A DNA stretch of 64,000 nucleotides from Algoriphagus sp. AGSA1 (GTDB lineage: Bacteria; Bacteroidota; Bacteroidia; Cytophagales; Cyclobacteriaceae): NCBI RefSeq assembly GCF_021390545.1, contig NZ_JAJUWR010000022.1:1-64000 (forward strand), read 5' to 3'. Below are positions 26,654-35,647 of this stretch, piece by piece. A program made the position numbers and the translations under genes. Below the pieces are notes generated by a model. The model worked only from the letters and a program-made list of their open reading frames with translations. It had not been told where the DNA came from and made no database searches. Numbering within the stretch: position 1 is the stretch's first letter; each line of letters begins with the position of its first letter.

Positions 26654-27510
26654 CGGGAATGAATGGTGTTGTAAAGTTTTACGTTCAAAATCCAAATGGA
26701 AAAGTCAACGCTATTACAAAACGAGAACAACCTTTTCACATATACAATGCCTGGTTTAAACGAATAGCATAATAGGCACCGGGATTGGGTAAAAATCCTA
26801 TTTCAACTGGACATCCATGTCAGTACCCTACCACCTATAATCGATGCTTTAACCCAAATTCTTGCATTAGAAAATCTAATACAGCTTCAAACCGCCTCAA
26901 AAAATGTTTTTGATTGCAATAGATGTCCCGATGATAAAATTATGATTTGTTGGCTCATTTTCACTGTTTAACCATCGCCCTTAAATTCTGCACATCGTTG
27001 ATTATTTTGAATCCGAAAAATCCCCCCGGCAAAAATCTTTCTTATGGGAAGACACGTCGTGATTGTAATAGCTTTTGAAGTTTGAAAACTGACCATAATG
27101 GAAGAGTCTCAAAACACGCATGATTTCGGAACAGGGAAAGGAAGCATCTCTATTCATCAAACTACTTAGTTGATTATTCAAGAAGGTGTTTTAGGATTCC
27201 TGATCCAAAATCACTATAAAATCGTCGATGAAAACAAAAAATTCGGTAATTTCACCCTTAATCACAAGCGATTGTTTTTGGTTTTAAAATATTGAATCCC
27301 AAAATCTTAATACATCCAAAAACCCCATTCTCCTACTCGATTCTTTACAATTCCCCCCAGTTCATATTAGACAGGTATTATATGCCTATGAATACGCAAC
27401 TTTATACCTTGTCGTTATCTGACTTGGTCTTCATCTGGCAACGCACACCCCATTCTACAAATGGGTTAACCACATGCATGAAAAACTGACTTGATGCCGA
27501 AAAACATCGT
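26654..27510. other. 857-bp decayed intergenic region
   Basis: No intact gene is seen. Two short plus-strand remnants are possible. One is a 37-codon frame from the ATG at 26662 (MNGVVKFYVQNPNGK...). The other is a frame of about 66 codons from 27098, with a TAG at 27167, that goes on as IIQEGVLGFLIQNHYKIVDE up to 27295. I recognise neither. The end of the region should hold the promoter of the sigma-factor operon. Confidence 0.4.
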
Positions 27511-28089
27511 ATGCTAAACAACAAAATAACTGTCAGGAAACTACAAGCGGGAAACCAAGCCACTTTCAAGGCAGTATATATGCAGTATTATGCCAAATTG
27601 ATGGGCATAGGAAGGAAATTCAATTTCCAGTTGTTGTCTCCTGAGGATTTTGTACACGAAACCTTTTTAAAGCTATATGAGAAAAGGGGGCTGCTAAAAG
27701 AAGAAGTGCTTTTGGACAAACAGTTGTTCGTGATATGCAGAAATGTTATCCTCAACCATCTCAAAAGAGAAAAGAAACATAGTTCATTTGACCCAGCGGA
27801 TCTTCTTTATACGCTCTCAAATGAGAGTGAAAGCTCGGACGATGACCAACTAGCGGAAAAACAGCAATTGCTGAATGCGCTTATAAATAAGCTCCCCAAA
27901 AAACAAAAGGAAATTTTTACACTGCACAAAATAGACGGATATTCTTACGAAGAGATTGAAGAAATGACCAGCCTCTCCCAAAAAACCATTGCCAACCATA
28001 TTTATCTTGCCAATAAATTCATCAAAGAAAACCTGGGAAGCGCAGCGATCCTTGAAATCTCAATATCCCTGCTGATCAGCTGGTCCTGA
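27511..28089 (+). CDS. ECF RNA polymerase sigma factor (FecI-like)
   Basis: Sigma-70 family ECF protein, 192 residues. Region 2 is seen in AVYMQYYAKLMGIGRKF...PEDFVHETFLKLYEKRG and RNVILNHLKREKKH; region 4 in LINKLPKKQKEIFTLHKIDGYSYEEIEEMTSLSQKTIANHIYLANKFIK with its helix-turn-helix. It is followed by a FecR-like anti-sigma factor and a TonB receptor with a signalling domain, the usual cell-surface signalling set. It should direct RNA polymerase to the receptor operon when the ligand is bound outside. Confidence 0.9.
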   Translation: MLNNKITVRKLQAGNQATFKAVYMQYYAKLMGIGRKFNFQLLSPEDFVHETFLKLYEKRGLLKEEVLLDKQLFVICRNVILNHLKREKKHSSFDPADLLYTLSNESESSDDDQLAEKQQLLNALINKLPKKQKEIFTLHKIDGYSYEEIEEMTSLSQKTIANHIYLANKFIKENLGSAAILEISISLLISWS

Positions 28090-28174
28090 TTTTTTTTTCC
28101 AAAAAACCCTTTTCCCATTAGGAACTTTTCTTTTCCCAATTGTCATGACTGCTATATACCATATCAGCGAATTT

Positions 28175-28399
28175 ATGACTGTAGAAGTTTTTAAGACCAA
28201 TGTAAAGGGTAACCGGCAGGCCAAGGAGCTTTTGGAATTGATGCAGATGAAGTTGGCCGACTGCATCATCAATTTTGATCTGGAAGACTGCGATAAGATT
28301 TTAAGGGTAGAAACCAATGGAGGCTGTGAGGATCTATCGCAACGGGTCATCTCCCTGTTAACCTCAAAAGGCTTTTTCTGTGAAGAACTGGCATATTAA
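28175..28399 (+). CDS. small conserved alpha/beta protein between sigma and anti-sigma genes
   Basis: A 74-residue protein if started at the second in-frame ATG (MTVEVFKTNVKG, 28175); the frame opens at an ATG at 28145, which would add ten residues. The pattern of strand-helix-strand (VEVFKTNV, QAKELLELMQMKL, CIINFDLEDCDKILRVE, ISLLTSKGFFCEEL) suggests a ferredoxin-like or HMA-like fold. It has Cys at the start of strand 2 and in the end motif but no CxxC metal site. I recall similar short proteins in Bacteroidota genomes without a known function. It sits between the ECF sigma gene and fecR, an uncommon insertion in such an operon. Confidence 0.7.
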   Translation: MTVEVFKTNVKGNRQAKELLELMQMKLADCIINFDLEDCDKILRVETNGGCEDLSQRVISLLTSKGFFCEELAY

Positions 28400-28410
28400 C
28401 CTCCGGGACA

Positions 28411-29256
28411 ATGGATAGAAAAAGAATAACAGATTATTTGAAAGTCCTTTGGGAACAAGAGTATCCCCGAAAACCAACAGCGGAAATGGAAACCTCATGG
28501 AGGCATTTTTCGGAAAAGGCATTTAAAAGAAAGGCGCCCCCACTATACCGTCGCTGGTATGTGGTTTCGCCAGCCGCGGCTGCGGTACTTATACTGCTGA
28601 TTTTTATGTTTAATAATATTGGCAACAAACCTGCAGGTGGTGAAAGCGGGTATATGATCGCACAAAATTCGGGTGGTAGGGTAAAGACCCTCTATCTTCC
28701 CGATAGCACGGTGGTAAGGCTACAGCCCAAAAGTACCCTGTACTATGCCAAAAATTTTGGGGAAAAGCGATCTGTCAAACTGATTGGAGAAGCTTTTTTT
28801 GACGTGACCCGGAACGAGGCCACTCCCTTTACCCTGGCCGGCCTGAATACCATGACCACCGTATTGGGTACCTCGTTCCATATCGAAGCGCTGCCGGAAA
28901 AAGGCGTTATGCTTCAGCTTTATGAGGGCAGCGTAAAAATGGAAGTGGAGGGACTGGAAGGCAGCTGGGAATTGGCTCCGGGCCAACAATTTGACTACAT
29001 CGGTGGTGAGGTAGATATCGACCTCTTTACAACTTATATAGATTTTGAAAACACCACGCTGGGCAAGGTCATGGAATATATTCTGGATACCTACGGATAC
29101 ACCGTTGCGGCCGATCAAACTCTGTTGGGGAAAACCGTTACCCTGCGGGTGAGCAAAAGTGACCATTTAAGTGATATTATAGAGACTATTGCCGCAATAT
29201 ATGGATTGAACATTCAAACAGATGAGGGCTTGAAGCAGATTACCTTGTCAGAATAA
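28411..29256 (+). CDS. FecR-family anti-sigma factor
   Basis: Membrane anti-sigma factor, 281 residues. A cytoplasmic N-terminal part (residues 1-45) is followed by one membrane helix (about 51-67, VVSPAAAAVLILLIFMF) and a periplasmic FecR domain: RVKTLYLPDSTVVRLQPKSTLYYAKNFG, RSVKLIGEAFFDVTRNEATPFTL, TVLGTSFHIEA, WELAPGQQFDY. The last 70 residues are the DUF4974-type domain common in Bacteroidota (FENTTLGKVMEYILDTYGYTV). It would hold the upstream ECF factor inactive until the TonB receptor signals through its STN domain. Neighbours are 12 bp upstream and 30 bp downstream on the same strand. Confidence 0.92.
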   Translation: MDRKRITDYLKVLWEQEYPRKPTAEMETSWRHFSEKAFKRKAPPLYRRWYVVSPAAAAVLILLIFMFNNIGNKPAGGESGYMIAQNSGGRVKTLYLPDSTVVRLQPKSTLYYAKNFGEKRSVKLIGEAFFDVTRNEATPFTLAGLNTMTTVLGTSFHIEALPEKGVMLQLYEGSVKMEVEGLEGSWELAPGQQFDYIGGEVDIDLFTTYIDFENTTLGKVMEYILDTYGYTVAADQTLLGKTVTLRVSKSDHLSDIIETIAAIYGLNIQTDEGLKQITLSE

Positions 29257-29286
29257 ATGTATCAACAGAAAACAACCAACTAATAA

Positions 29287-31923
29287 ATGAAACCCTCCTT
29301 TTTTGCGGCCTTTTTTATACTTATGATTTCGAAGGCCTTTTCACAAGGAATCTCCGTGGATCTAAAGAATCCCACGCTCCGGGATGTATTCCAGCAAGTA
29401 GAAAACCAAAGCAACTACAAATTTGCTTATGATGACGGACTGCCCCTCTCAAATTCGGTGGGGACAGACCTGAACATAAAAAATGCAGCCATTGATGAGG
29501 TGATTGCAACCCTAAATGAGAAACTCCCTTATAATTTCGTCCCGAAGGGAAAAAATATAGCCGTACTACTAAAAACGGAGCCCTTCCAAAAACCTAAGGA
29601 TTCGCAGGCATCCTCTTACACCTACAGCGGTGTGGTGCTCGATGAGGCCAACGAACCCCTGATGGGTGCCACCATCTATATAAGGGAAAGGCAAACCGGC
29701 GCTGTAACCGACGAAAACGGAGCTTTTTCCATAACACTTTCAAGAGGTGCCCATACGGCACGAATCAGCCATATCGGATTTTCAGACAGGGAAATAACCC
29801 TAAATCTAACAGGAGATGTCCATGAGACCTATGTTTTGGATGCCGATGGCGAGGTGCTGGACGAGGTGCTCGTGACTTCCATAAAGAACAGTGCTGAAAT
29901 AAAAAACCCACAGATGAGCATGAACCGGCTTTCGGTGGCTGAAATAAAACGGATGCCGGCGGCGCTCGGTGAGCCCGACCCACTGAAGTCTATCCTGCAG
30001 CTACCCGGTGTAACCAACGCCGGCGAAGCATCTTCCGGCTTTAATGTCCGTGGCGGTGCCGCCGACCAAAACCTCATTCTTTTGGACGGCGTTCCGATAT
30101 TGGGCGATTCGCACCTATTCGGTTTCTTCTCCATATTCAACGCCGATGCCTTAAGTGGTTTGGAATTGTACAAAGGGGGTATTCCCGCCGGCTACGGCGG
30201 CAGGGTTTCTTCGGTGTTGGACGTACACCAGAAGACCGGCGATGACAGGGACTTTTATATAAACGGGGATATTGGCCTTATTTCAAGCAGATTGATGGCT
30301 GAAGGCCCGCTAAAAAAGGATCAGAGTTCCTTTATGTTAGCCGGAAGAAGTTCGTATGCCCACCTGTTTTTGAAACTGACAGAGAATCTTAGGGATAACG
30401 TAGCCTATTTTTATGACTTCAACGCCAAATTGAGCCATAGGCTTGGTCCCAACGACAACCTCTACTTCTCGGGATACCACGGAAGGGATGTTTTTAATAT
30501 TGGAGGCGAATTTGCAAGCAGATATGGAAACTCGGTGGCCAACCTGCGCTGGCAACATCGTTTTTCGGACAAGTTGATTTCGAATCTGTCTGCAATGTAC
30601 AGCATGTATTTATTCGAACTTGACCTAAACATTGTGGATTTTGGTTGGGAGAACTCGGTAACGAACTACGGGCTGAAATACGATTTCAACCATTATTTCT
30701 CTGATGATTTCATACTGAATTATGGGGCACAAGCTGTTTTTTACGACTTTAATCCCGGTACACTTACCGCCAAGGGTGAAAACTCGAGCTTTAATTCCAC
30801 CCAGCTGGATAGAAAATATGCCATGGAACCCGCAATTTATATCGATGCCGAACACAAATTTTCTGAAAGGTTTTCGGTACGCTATGGAGCACGCTATAGC
30901 CTGTTTTATCGGATAGGGAGCGAGGAAATCAAGCAGTACGAAGGTGACAGGGCTGTGGTGTTCAATCCTGATTTTCAGCTATACGAAGGGGCTACGCCTA
31001 CAGGATCTGTGCATTACGGGAGTGGCAAGACCATATCGAGCTTCGGCAATATAGAACCCCGTATGGGGATTTCTTATGCTTTCAATGAGGACATGTCCGT
31101 CAAGGCAAGTTACAACCGAATGGCCCAGTACATCCACCTTCTGGCCAATACCCAATCCCCCATACCGATCAACTTATGGACACCAAGTGGGCCATTCATA
31201 GACCCCCAGCAGCTAGACCAGATAGCCCTGGGATACTTCATGAACTTCAAGGGCGGAGATTTCTCACTGGAAACCGAAGTATTTCATAAAACCGTCCAAA
31301 ACCGGATTGATTATATCGATGGGGCCAACCTTATCGCCAACAATGCCATTGAGCAAGTAATCCTCAATGGGGAGGCGCGCGCCCATGGGCTGGAAGTATT
31401 ATTGAAGAAAAATACAGGAAGGCTCACAGGCTGGGTGGCCTATACGCTTTCAAGGGCTGAACAACGTACCCCCGGGCGTACACCTGAGGAAACAGGGATT
31501 GCCAACGGTGAATGGTACCGATCCCCCTATGACAAATTACACGATATATCTGTCACAGGGGGCTATCAGCTGGACTCCCGCTGGACGCTGGGTGCCAACT
31601 TCGCTTTCCAGACCGGACGGCCGGTTACTTTCCCCGACGGACAGTACGAGTTTGGCGGTATCAAGATACCCAACTACGGATCCCGGAACGACAGTAGGCT
31701 CCCGGCTTACCACCATCTTGACCTCTCGGCCACATACGTGCCCAAATCCAAAAAAGAAAAAAAATTGCAGGGCGAGTGGGTGTTCAGTTTGTACAATGTG
31801 TACGGACGAAACAACGCAGCGTCCATCAATTTTCGGACGAACGAAGAAACCGGAATCAATGAAGCCGTCAGGCTTTCCATATTCGGCATAGTCCCCGGTA
31901 TTTCGTATAATTTTAAATTCTGA
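29287..31923 (+). CDS. TonB-dependent receptor with STN signalling domain
   Basis: Outer-membrane transporter, 878 residues. Signal peptide to about residue 19 (AFSQG). Residues about 20-95 are an STN domain (LKNPTLRDVFQQVENQSNYKF...), used by FecA-type receptors to signal to FecR. A carboxypeptidase-regulatory-like domain follows (YSGVVLDEANEPLMGATIYI...), then the plug (SILQLPGVTNAGEASSGFNVRGG, LILLDGVPIL) and the beta-barrel ending in an aromatic Phe (SYNFKF). Substrate unknown. The DUF4249 gene starts 5 bp after its stop. The base composition is visibly richer in G+C than the genes on either side. Confidence 0.93.
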   Translation: MKPSFFAAFFILMISKAFSQGISVDLKNPTLRDVFQQVENQSNYKFAYDDGLPLSNSVGTDLNIKNAAIDEVIATLNEKLPYNFVPKGKNIAVLLKTEPFQKPKDSQASSYTYSGVVLDEANEPLMGATIYIRERQTGAVTDENGAFSITLSRGAHTARISHIGFSDREITLNLTGDVHETYVLDADGEVLDEVLVTSIKNSAEIKNPQMSMNRLSVAEIKRMPAALGEPDPLKSILQLPGVTNAGEASSGFNVRGGAADQNLILLDGVPILGDSHLFGFFSIFNADALSGLELYKGGIPAGYGGRVSSVLDVHQKTGDDRDFYINGDIGLISSRLMAEGPLKKDQSSFMLAGRSSYAHLFLKLTENLRDNVAYFYDFNAKLSHRLGPNDNLYFSGYHGRDVFNIGGEFASRYGNSVANLRWQHRFSDKLISNLSAMYSMYLFELDLNIVDFGWENSVTNYGLKYDFNHYFSDDFILNYGAQAVFYDFNPGTLTAKGENSSFNSTQLDRKYAMEPAIYIDAEHKFSERFSVRYGARYSLFYRIGSEEIKQYEGDRAVVFNPDFQLYEGATPTGSVHYGSGKTISSFGNIEPRMGISYAFNEDMSVKASYNRMAQYIHLLANTQSPIPINLWTPSGPFIDPQQLDQIALGYFMNFKGGDFSLETEVFHKTVQNRIDYIDGANLIANNAIEQVILNGEARAHGLEVLLKKNTGRLTGWVAYTLSRAEQRTPGRTPEETGIANGEWYRSPYDKLHDISVTGGYQLDSRWTLGANFAFQTGRPVTFPDGQYEFGGIKIPNYGSRNDSRLPAYHHLDLSATYVPKSKKEKKLQGEWVFSLYNVYGRNNAASINFRTNEETGINEAVRLSIFGIVPGISYNFKF

Positions 31924-31928
31924 TAAAC

Positions 31929-32741
31929 ATGAACTTATATAAGCGTATAGGCTACTTGCTAATTTTGGCATTATCCACGTCCTGTGAAGACGTCATCGAT
32001 GTAAACCTGAACACGGCGGAACCGCGTCTGGTCATCGATGCCAATATATCCTGGGCAAAAGGGACGGACGGCAGCCAACAAACTATCCGACTGAGCACCA
32101 CCGCCGATTATTATGCAGCCGAAGTCCCTCCGGTATCGGGAGCAGAGGTATTGATAGCCAACAGCTCCGGGGAAGAATTTCATTTTGTGGAAACCTCGGA
32201 AGCCGGGCGGTATGATTGCGGCAATTTTGTACCGGTTATCGGAGAGGAGTACCGCTTAACCATCATCAACAACGGACATACATACACCGCTAGCGAAAAG
32301 CTTATTGAAATGCCCGAAATTTCCGCCGTTGAACAAGATGGGGTCAGTTTTTTTGGGAACGAGTGGATCCGGATCAAGGTCTATTATCCGGATAATGGAG
32401 AGGAAGGCAATTTTTACCTTTCCGAAGTCAATACGGCTTTTCTGGCAACCCCTACCCGAACGCTCATCGACAATGAGTTGTCCCAAGGCAATCGAATACA
32501 GGTTGATTTTATGCATGAAGACCTGGAAGTGGGCAATGAGGTGACTTTTAGGATTGGCGGCATATCCCGTCGTTTTTTCCATTATATGACGCTCCTGGAA
32601 GAAGTGACGAGCGGTGGTGCTTTCAGTACACCGCCTGCCAATATCAGGGGAAATATTGTCAATCAGACTGACGGGAGCGAATATGCTCTGGGGTATTTCA
32701 GGCTGTCCGAAGTGGAGGTGATATCGTATGTGGTGAAATAA
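31929..32741 (+). CDS. DUF4249 lipoprotein
   Basis: Lipoprotein of 270 residues with a lipobox at LALSTSC (Cys near residue 19) and the usual DUF4249 opening CEDVIDVNLNTAEPRLVIDANIS. DUF4249 proteins are nearly always encoded directly after a TonB receptor with a carboxypeptidase-like domain in Bacteroidota, and are presumed to be surface accessory proteins for uptake. Here it starts 5 bp after the receptor. Its function is inferred from that pairing alone. Confidence 0.88.
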   Translation: MNLYKRIGYLLILALSTSCEDVIDVNLNTAEPRLVIDANISWAKGTDGSQQTIRLSTTADYYAAEVPPVSGAEVLIANSSGEEFHFVETSEAGRYDCGNFVPVIGEEYRLTIINNGHTYTASEKLIEMPEISAVEQDGVSFFGNEWIRIKVYYPDNGEEGNFYLSEVNTAFLATPTRTLIDNELSQGNRIQVDFMHEDLEVGNEVTFRIGGISRRFFHYMTLLEEVTSGGAFSTPPANIRGNIVNQTDGSEYALGYFRLSEVEVISYVVK

Positions 32742-33455
32742 CCGGGTTTTCGGGCTGGCAAAATAGGAAAAGACAAGCAACACGGTATTTGGTTTCCCTA
32801 CAGCAGGAATAGACAGACAAGCGACGCTTAACGAAATCGCCCCCTCCAGGAGCAGTCAAAACGCTTGTGGGACTGGGTGGGATTTGCCTACCCTACAAGC
32901 TGGCCCTTCGCTAGATTAGTCCACCGGACTAATCCTAAACGCTCAGTCCTCCTACAAGCTGGCCTCCCGATATCGCTTTGCTCACCGGGACAGGCTTTCG
33001 CTAGATTAGTCCACCGGACTAATCCTAAACGCTCAGTCCTCCTACAAGCTGGCCTCCCGATATCGCTTTGCTCACCGGGACAGGCTTTCGCTAGATTAGT
33101 CCTCCTACAGGCTGGCCCATGGCTCCCCTCCCTGCATGCTGGCTCCTAGCTAAATCTTTTCAATGGAAAGATTCTTAACGCTAGGCCCTCCTCTGGAAGA
33201 TTTCTTCACGCCCTGTCCTACCCGGTTATTAGCACCAATTTGCAATTGGCTTATCTACCTCATCCATCCTCCAGATATCGCTTTGCTCCCCTAATCACTT
33301 CGTTCTCTGGATTAGATCATCGGGACAGGCTTTCTCCTAAAGAAGGATCATGTTTAGAACTATAATATCATATCAAAATTTTGAGGATTAGGAAGGTTGT
33401 GAGGATTGAAAAAAATACCAAGAAGGGAATTTGAAAGTTGTTGTGGGAAAAAGCC
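32742..33455. other. 714-bp repeat-rich spacer
   Basis: No gene is seen. The stretch is built from short recurring modules: a 90-bp tandem duplication, repeated CTCCTACAAGCTGGCC units, three copies of GATATCGCTTTGCTC, and small hairpins such as AATCTTT/AAAGATT near 33157. An apparent reading frame at 32865-33149 exists only because the 90-bp unit is a multiple of three. The spacer separates the plus-strand uptake operon from the minus-strand SDR/epimerase pair and may include their terminators. Confidence 0.7.
32911..33090. repeat. 90-bp tandem repeat, two perfect copies
   Basis: The unit at 32911-33000 is repeated without change at 33001-33090, and a third start (CTAGATTAGTCC) follows at 33091. 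Each unit opens with a perfect hairpin, GATTAGTCC-ACC-GGACTAATC. The lack of any mismatch means recent duplication or gene conversion. Confidence 0.95.
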
Positions 33456-34439
33456 TTAATACTTTTTTGAGGTGTTTTGTTTAAAATAATCCAAGGAGCT
33501 AATAATCGCCCTATCAATTGGTGTTGATTCAAGATTCAATGCTTGCAATGCTTTTTTGTTTGTGTAGTAGTTGTTGATTGTTAGCACTTTGACATTAACG
33601 GATGACAGTTCTGTCCTATGCTTAAAAAACCTGCAAAAATCACCAAACACTCCCAGAAGCATTAGTATGAGGTTAGGCAGTGGAATCAGTTTGGTTTTTT
33701 GATTGTTCAAATGAATTACCTTTTTGAAGAAATCCTTATAGCTTAAATTCTCATTTGCTAGAATAAATTTCTGCCCTGACTGTTTCAAGTATAACGATTT
33801 AATAATTGCCTTTGCGACATCATTAACATGAACAAAGTTTTTGCCTCCAGAAGGGTAAAACACAAAGCGTTTGTTCAATGCCATTAGTATTATCCTGCCT
33901 GAACTTGGTTTACTATCATAAGCACCAAGCATAAAAGTAGGGCATATGGTTGTGATATTTAGTTTTGAGGAAGCCTTGTCAATTATTCCTTGAGCTTGAT
34001 TTTTGCTCAAAGCATAATATAACTTTGTATATGGAGGCTTCATAGGCAAATTCTCATTTCCAGGATTTGAAATATTACCATACCCGAAAGAGTTGGCTGT
34101 GCCAATATAAACCATCTTTTTGATGTGGTTTTTTACACATGCTTTCATTACATTCTGAGTTCCAAGCACATTTGCTGAATAGTATTCGCTTAGACTTAAT
34201 AGCTTTTGTGAAGTATTTGCCGCAATATGAACAACAAATTTGCACTCTTGTATTTCTTTAATTAGTAGTTCTTCATTTTGCAATTCACCTTCAACTATTT
34301 TCAAATTTTCATGTCTTTGAATCACAAAACTGTGTCGCTTTCGAACAAATGCTACAACAAAGTAATTTTGTTCTAAAAGCATTAAAATCAAATTTGTGCC
34401 AAGCAATCCATTTGCTCCAGTAACAAAAACGCTTTCCAC
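33456..34439 (-). CDS. NAD-dependent epimerase/dehydratase family protein
   Basis: Extended short-chain dehydrogenase, 327 residues. It has the Rossmann motif TGANGLLGTN at residues 7-16, AANTS after strand 4, and the catalytic YYALSKNQ (Tyr-x-x-x-Lys). Relatives include dihydroflavonol 4-reductase-like and hydroxysteroid dehydrogenases; I cannot name the substrate. It starts 5 bp after the SDR gene upstream on the same strand, so they form a two-gene operon. The DNA is much richer in A+T than both flanks (many AAT, ATT, TTT codons), which suggests transfer from another source. Confidence 0.88.
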   Translation of the reverse strand: MESVFVTGANGLLGTNLILMLLEQNYFVVAFVRKRHSFVIQRHENLKIVEGELQNEELLIKEIQECKFVVHIAANTSQKLLSLSEYYSANVLGTQNVMKACVKNHIKKMVYIGTANSFGYGNISNPGNENLPMKPPYTKLYYALSKNQAQGIIDKASSKLNITTICPTFMLGAYDSKPSSGRIILMALNKRFVFYPSGGKNFVHVNDVAKAIIKSLYLKQSGQKFILANENLSYKDFFKKVIHLNNQKTKLIPLPNLILMLLGVFGDFCRFFKHRTELSSVNVKVLTINNYYTNKKALQALNLESTPIDRAIISSLDYFKQNTSKKY

Positions 34440-34444
34440 TTTTT

Positions 34445-35227
34445 TTAATTTATTATTTCCCTTCTTACTGCTTTTGAGAACAATGGCAACCTAATCCATA
34501 TTGGGATGAATTTCAACAAAAGCCAACTGAGTCCATTTGTTCTCAACATTATTAATGTATCTCTTTTGAAAAGCTGTTTCACGGATATTTCAGCTACTTT
34601 TTCTGGTGACATCAATCCCAGTCTGCCCAAAAAACCTTGTCTGTTTATTCTTGCGGTTACATCTGAATTGGTTTTCATGGGACCAGGGTTTACCACGCTA
34701 ACAAAAACATTTGATTTTTTAAATTCCTCATACAAACCCCTTGAAAAGAAATGCACAAATACCTTTGAAGCAGGATATACTGTTTTGAATGCAACAGGAC
34801 TAAATGCGACCATACTTGAGACATTGAGAATGTATGATTTTTCCTGTTTTTGCAGATTCGGAAATATTTGCTTGGTCATAATGGTTGTTGCCATTACATT
34901 AAGCTGAATAATAGTGTTAAGATAATTAAAGTCCGCATCCTCAAATCGTTTAGTCCCACCAACTCCCGCATTGTTAACCAAAATTGAAACATTATATTTT
35001 TGGTTAATATCATCTGACATCTCGATTATGTTTCCGATATTAGTTAAATCAGTTTCATAATATAAAGACTTGTTACTGTATTTGTTTTCAATTTCATTAG
35101 AGATAGATGCCAATTCTTTATTTGGCAAATCAATGAGGATTGTATTATACCCTATTTTTGCTAATTCAAATGAAAAGGCCTTTCCAAGTCCTCCAGCGGC
35201 ACCTGTTATTATTGCGAAACTTGTCAT
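34445..35227 (-). CDS. short-chain dehydrogenase/reductase
   Basis: Classical SDR, 260 residues: cofactor motif TGAAGGLGKA at residues 8-17, NNAG, catalytic Ser region LNVSSMVAFSP and YPASK. The acid residue after strand 2 (LIDLPNKE) suggests NAD preference. The C-terminal part (LLKFIPIWIRLPLF) is hydrophobic and could bind membrane or lipid, as in SDRs acting on fatty or steroid-like substrates. It is paired with the epimerase-like gene and shares its high A+T content. Confidence 0.9.
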   Translation of the reverse strand: MTSFAIITGAAGGLGKAFSFELAKIGYNTILIDLPNKELASISNEIENKYSNKSLYYETDLTNIGNIIEMSDDINQKYNVSILVNNAGVGGTKRFEDADFNYLNTIIQLNVMATTIMTKQIFPNLQKQEKSYILNVSSMVAFSPVAFKTVYPASKVFVHFFSRGLYEEFKKSNVFVSVVNPGPMKTNSDVTARINRQGFLGRLGLMSPEKVAEISVKQLFKRDTLIMLRTNGLSWLLLKFIPIWIRLPLFSKAVRREIIN

Positions 35228-35647
35228 GGTTTTATAGACTATTCTAGATGATTATAACCTTATGACAACTCACTTAAAATTTACCCTTACTACAATCCTA
35301 AAATTATTTTCGAAAATTAGCAATCCGCAAAAAGAATTCGGACAAACTTTTTACCATTAACAAGAATAAGTAAGCCAATTGAAAGCCCCTTGAAGAATCA
35401 CCGTTCATAGTCTAAAAGGCCGCTTTTACTAGTGAGGCTAGTTTGCAAAATTTTTATTGCTTTGTCAATTTACACTTGTTTCCTACATTTTATTAGGTGA
35501 AACGGGTAATTTTCGGTCACTTCTGTTACTTCAAATAGTCCTGCATTCCCAAATTCATTTTCTATGGCTTCCTTGCGGTAAAAGATAAAACTCATACCAA
35601 TGAGGCATTACCATTAGAAAAACAGAAATCATGAAGTTTTAAGCCTA
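35228..35647. other. 420-bp AT-rich spacer
   Basis: No certain gene. On the minus strand a 41-codon frame at 35470-35595 (MSFIFYRKEAIENEFGNAG...) could be the C-terminal remnant of a larger gene, but I recognise no family. The rest should hold the promoter of the SDR operon. Confidence 0.4.

Noticed and set aside
27098..27295. Broken plus-strand frame as a named pseudogene
   Set aside because: One in-frame stop and about 66 codons with no recognisable family; too weak to name, so noted only in the region entry.
27292..27489. 65-codon frame before the ECF sigma gene
   Set aside because: Composition and lack of any pattern suggest chance; the region around it is decayed.
32911..33110. Possible CRISPR-like repeats
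   Set aside because: The 90-bp units are adjacent with no unique spacers, and no cas gene is in the window.
32865..33149. 94-codon frame with an internal protein repeat
   Set aside because: It exists only because a perfect 90-bp DNA repeat is a multiple of three; the translation is low in acidic residues and fits no protein pattern.
33230..33252. TTTGCAATTGG stretch as another Zur-like box
   Set aside because: The half-sites do not fit the TGCAAY-N3-RTTGCA spacing and no metal gene is near.
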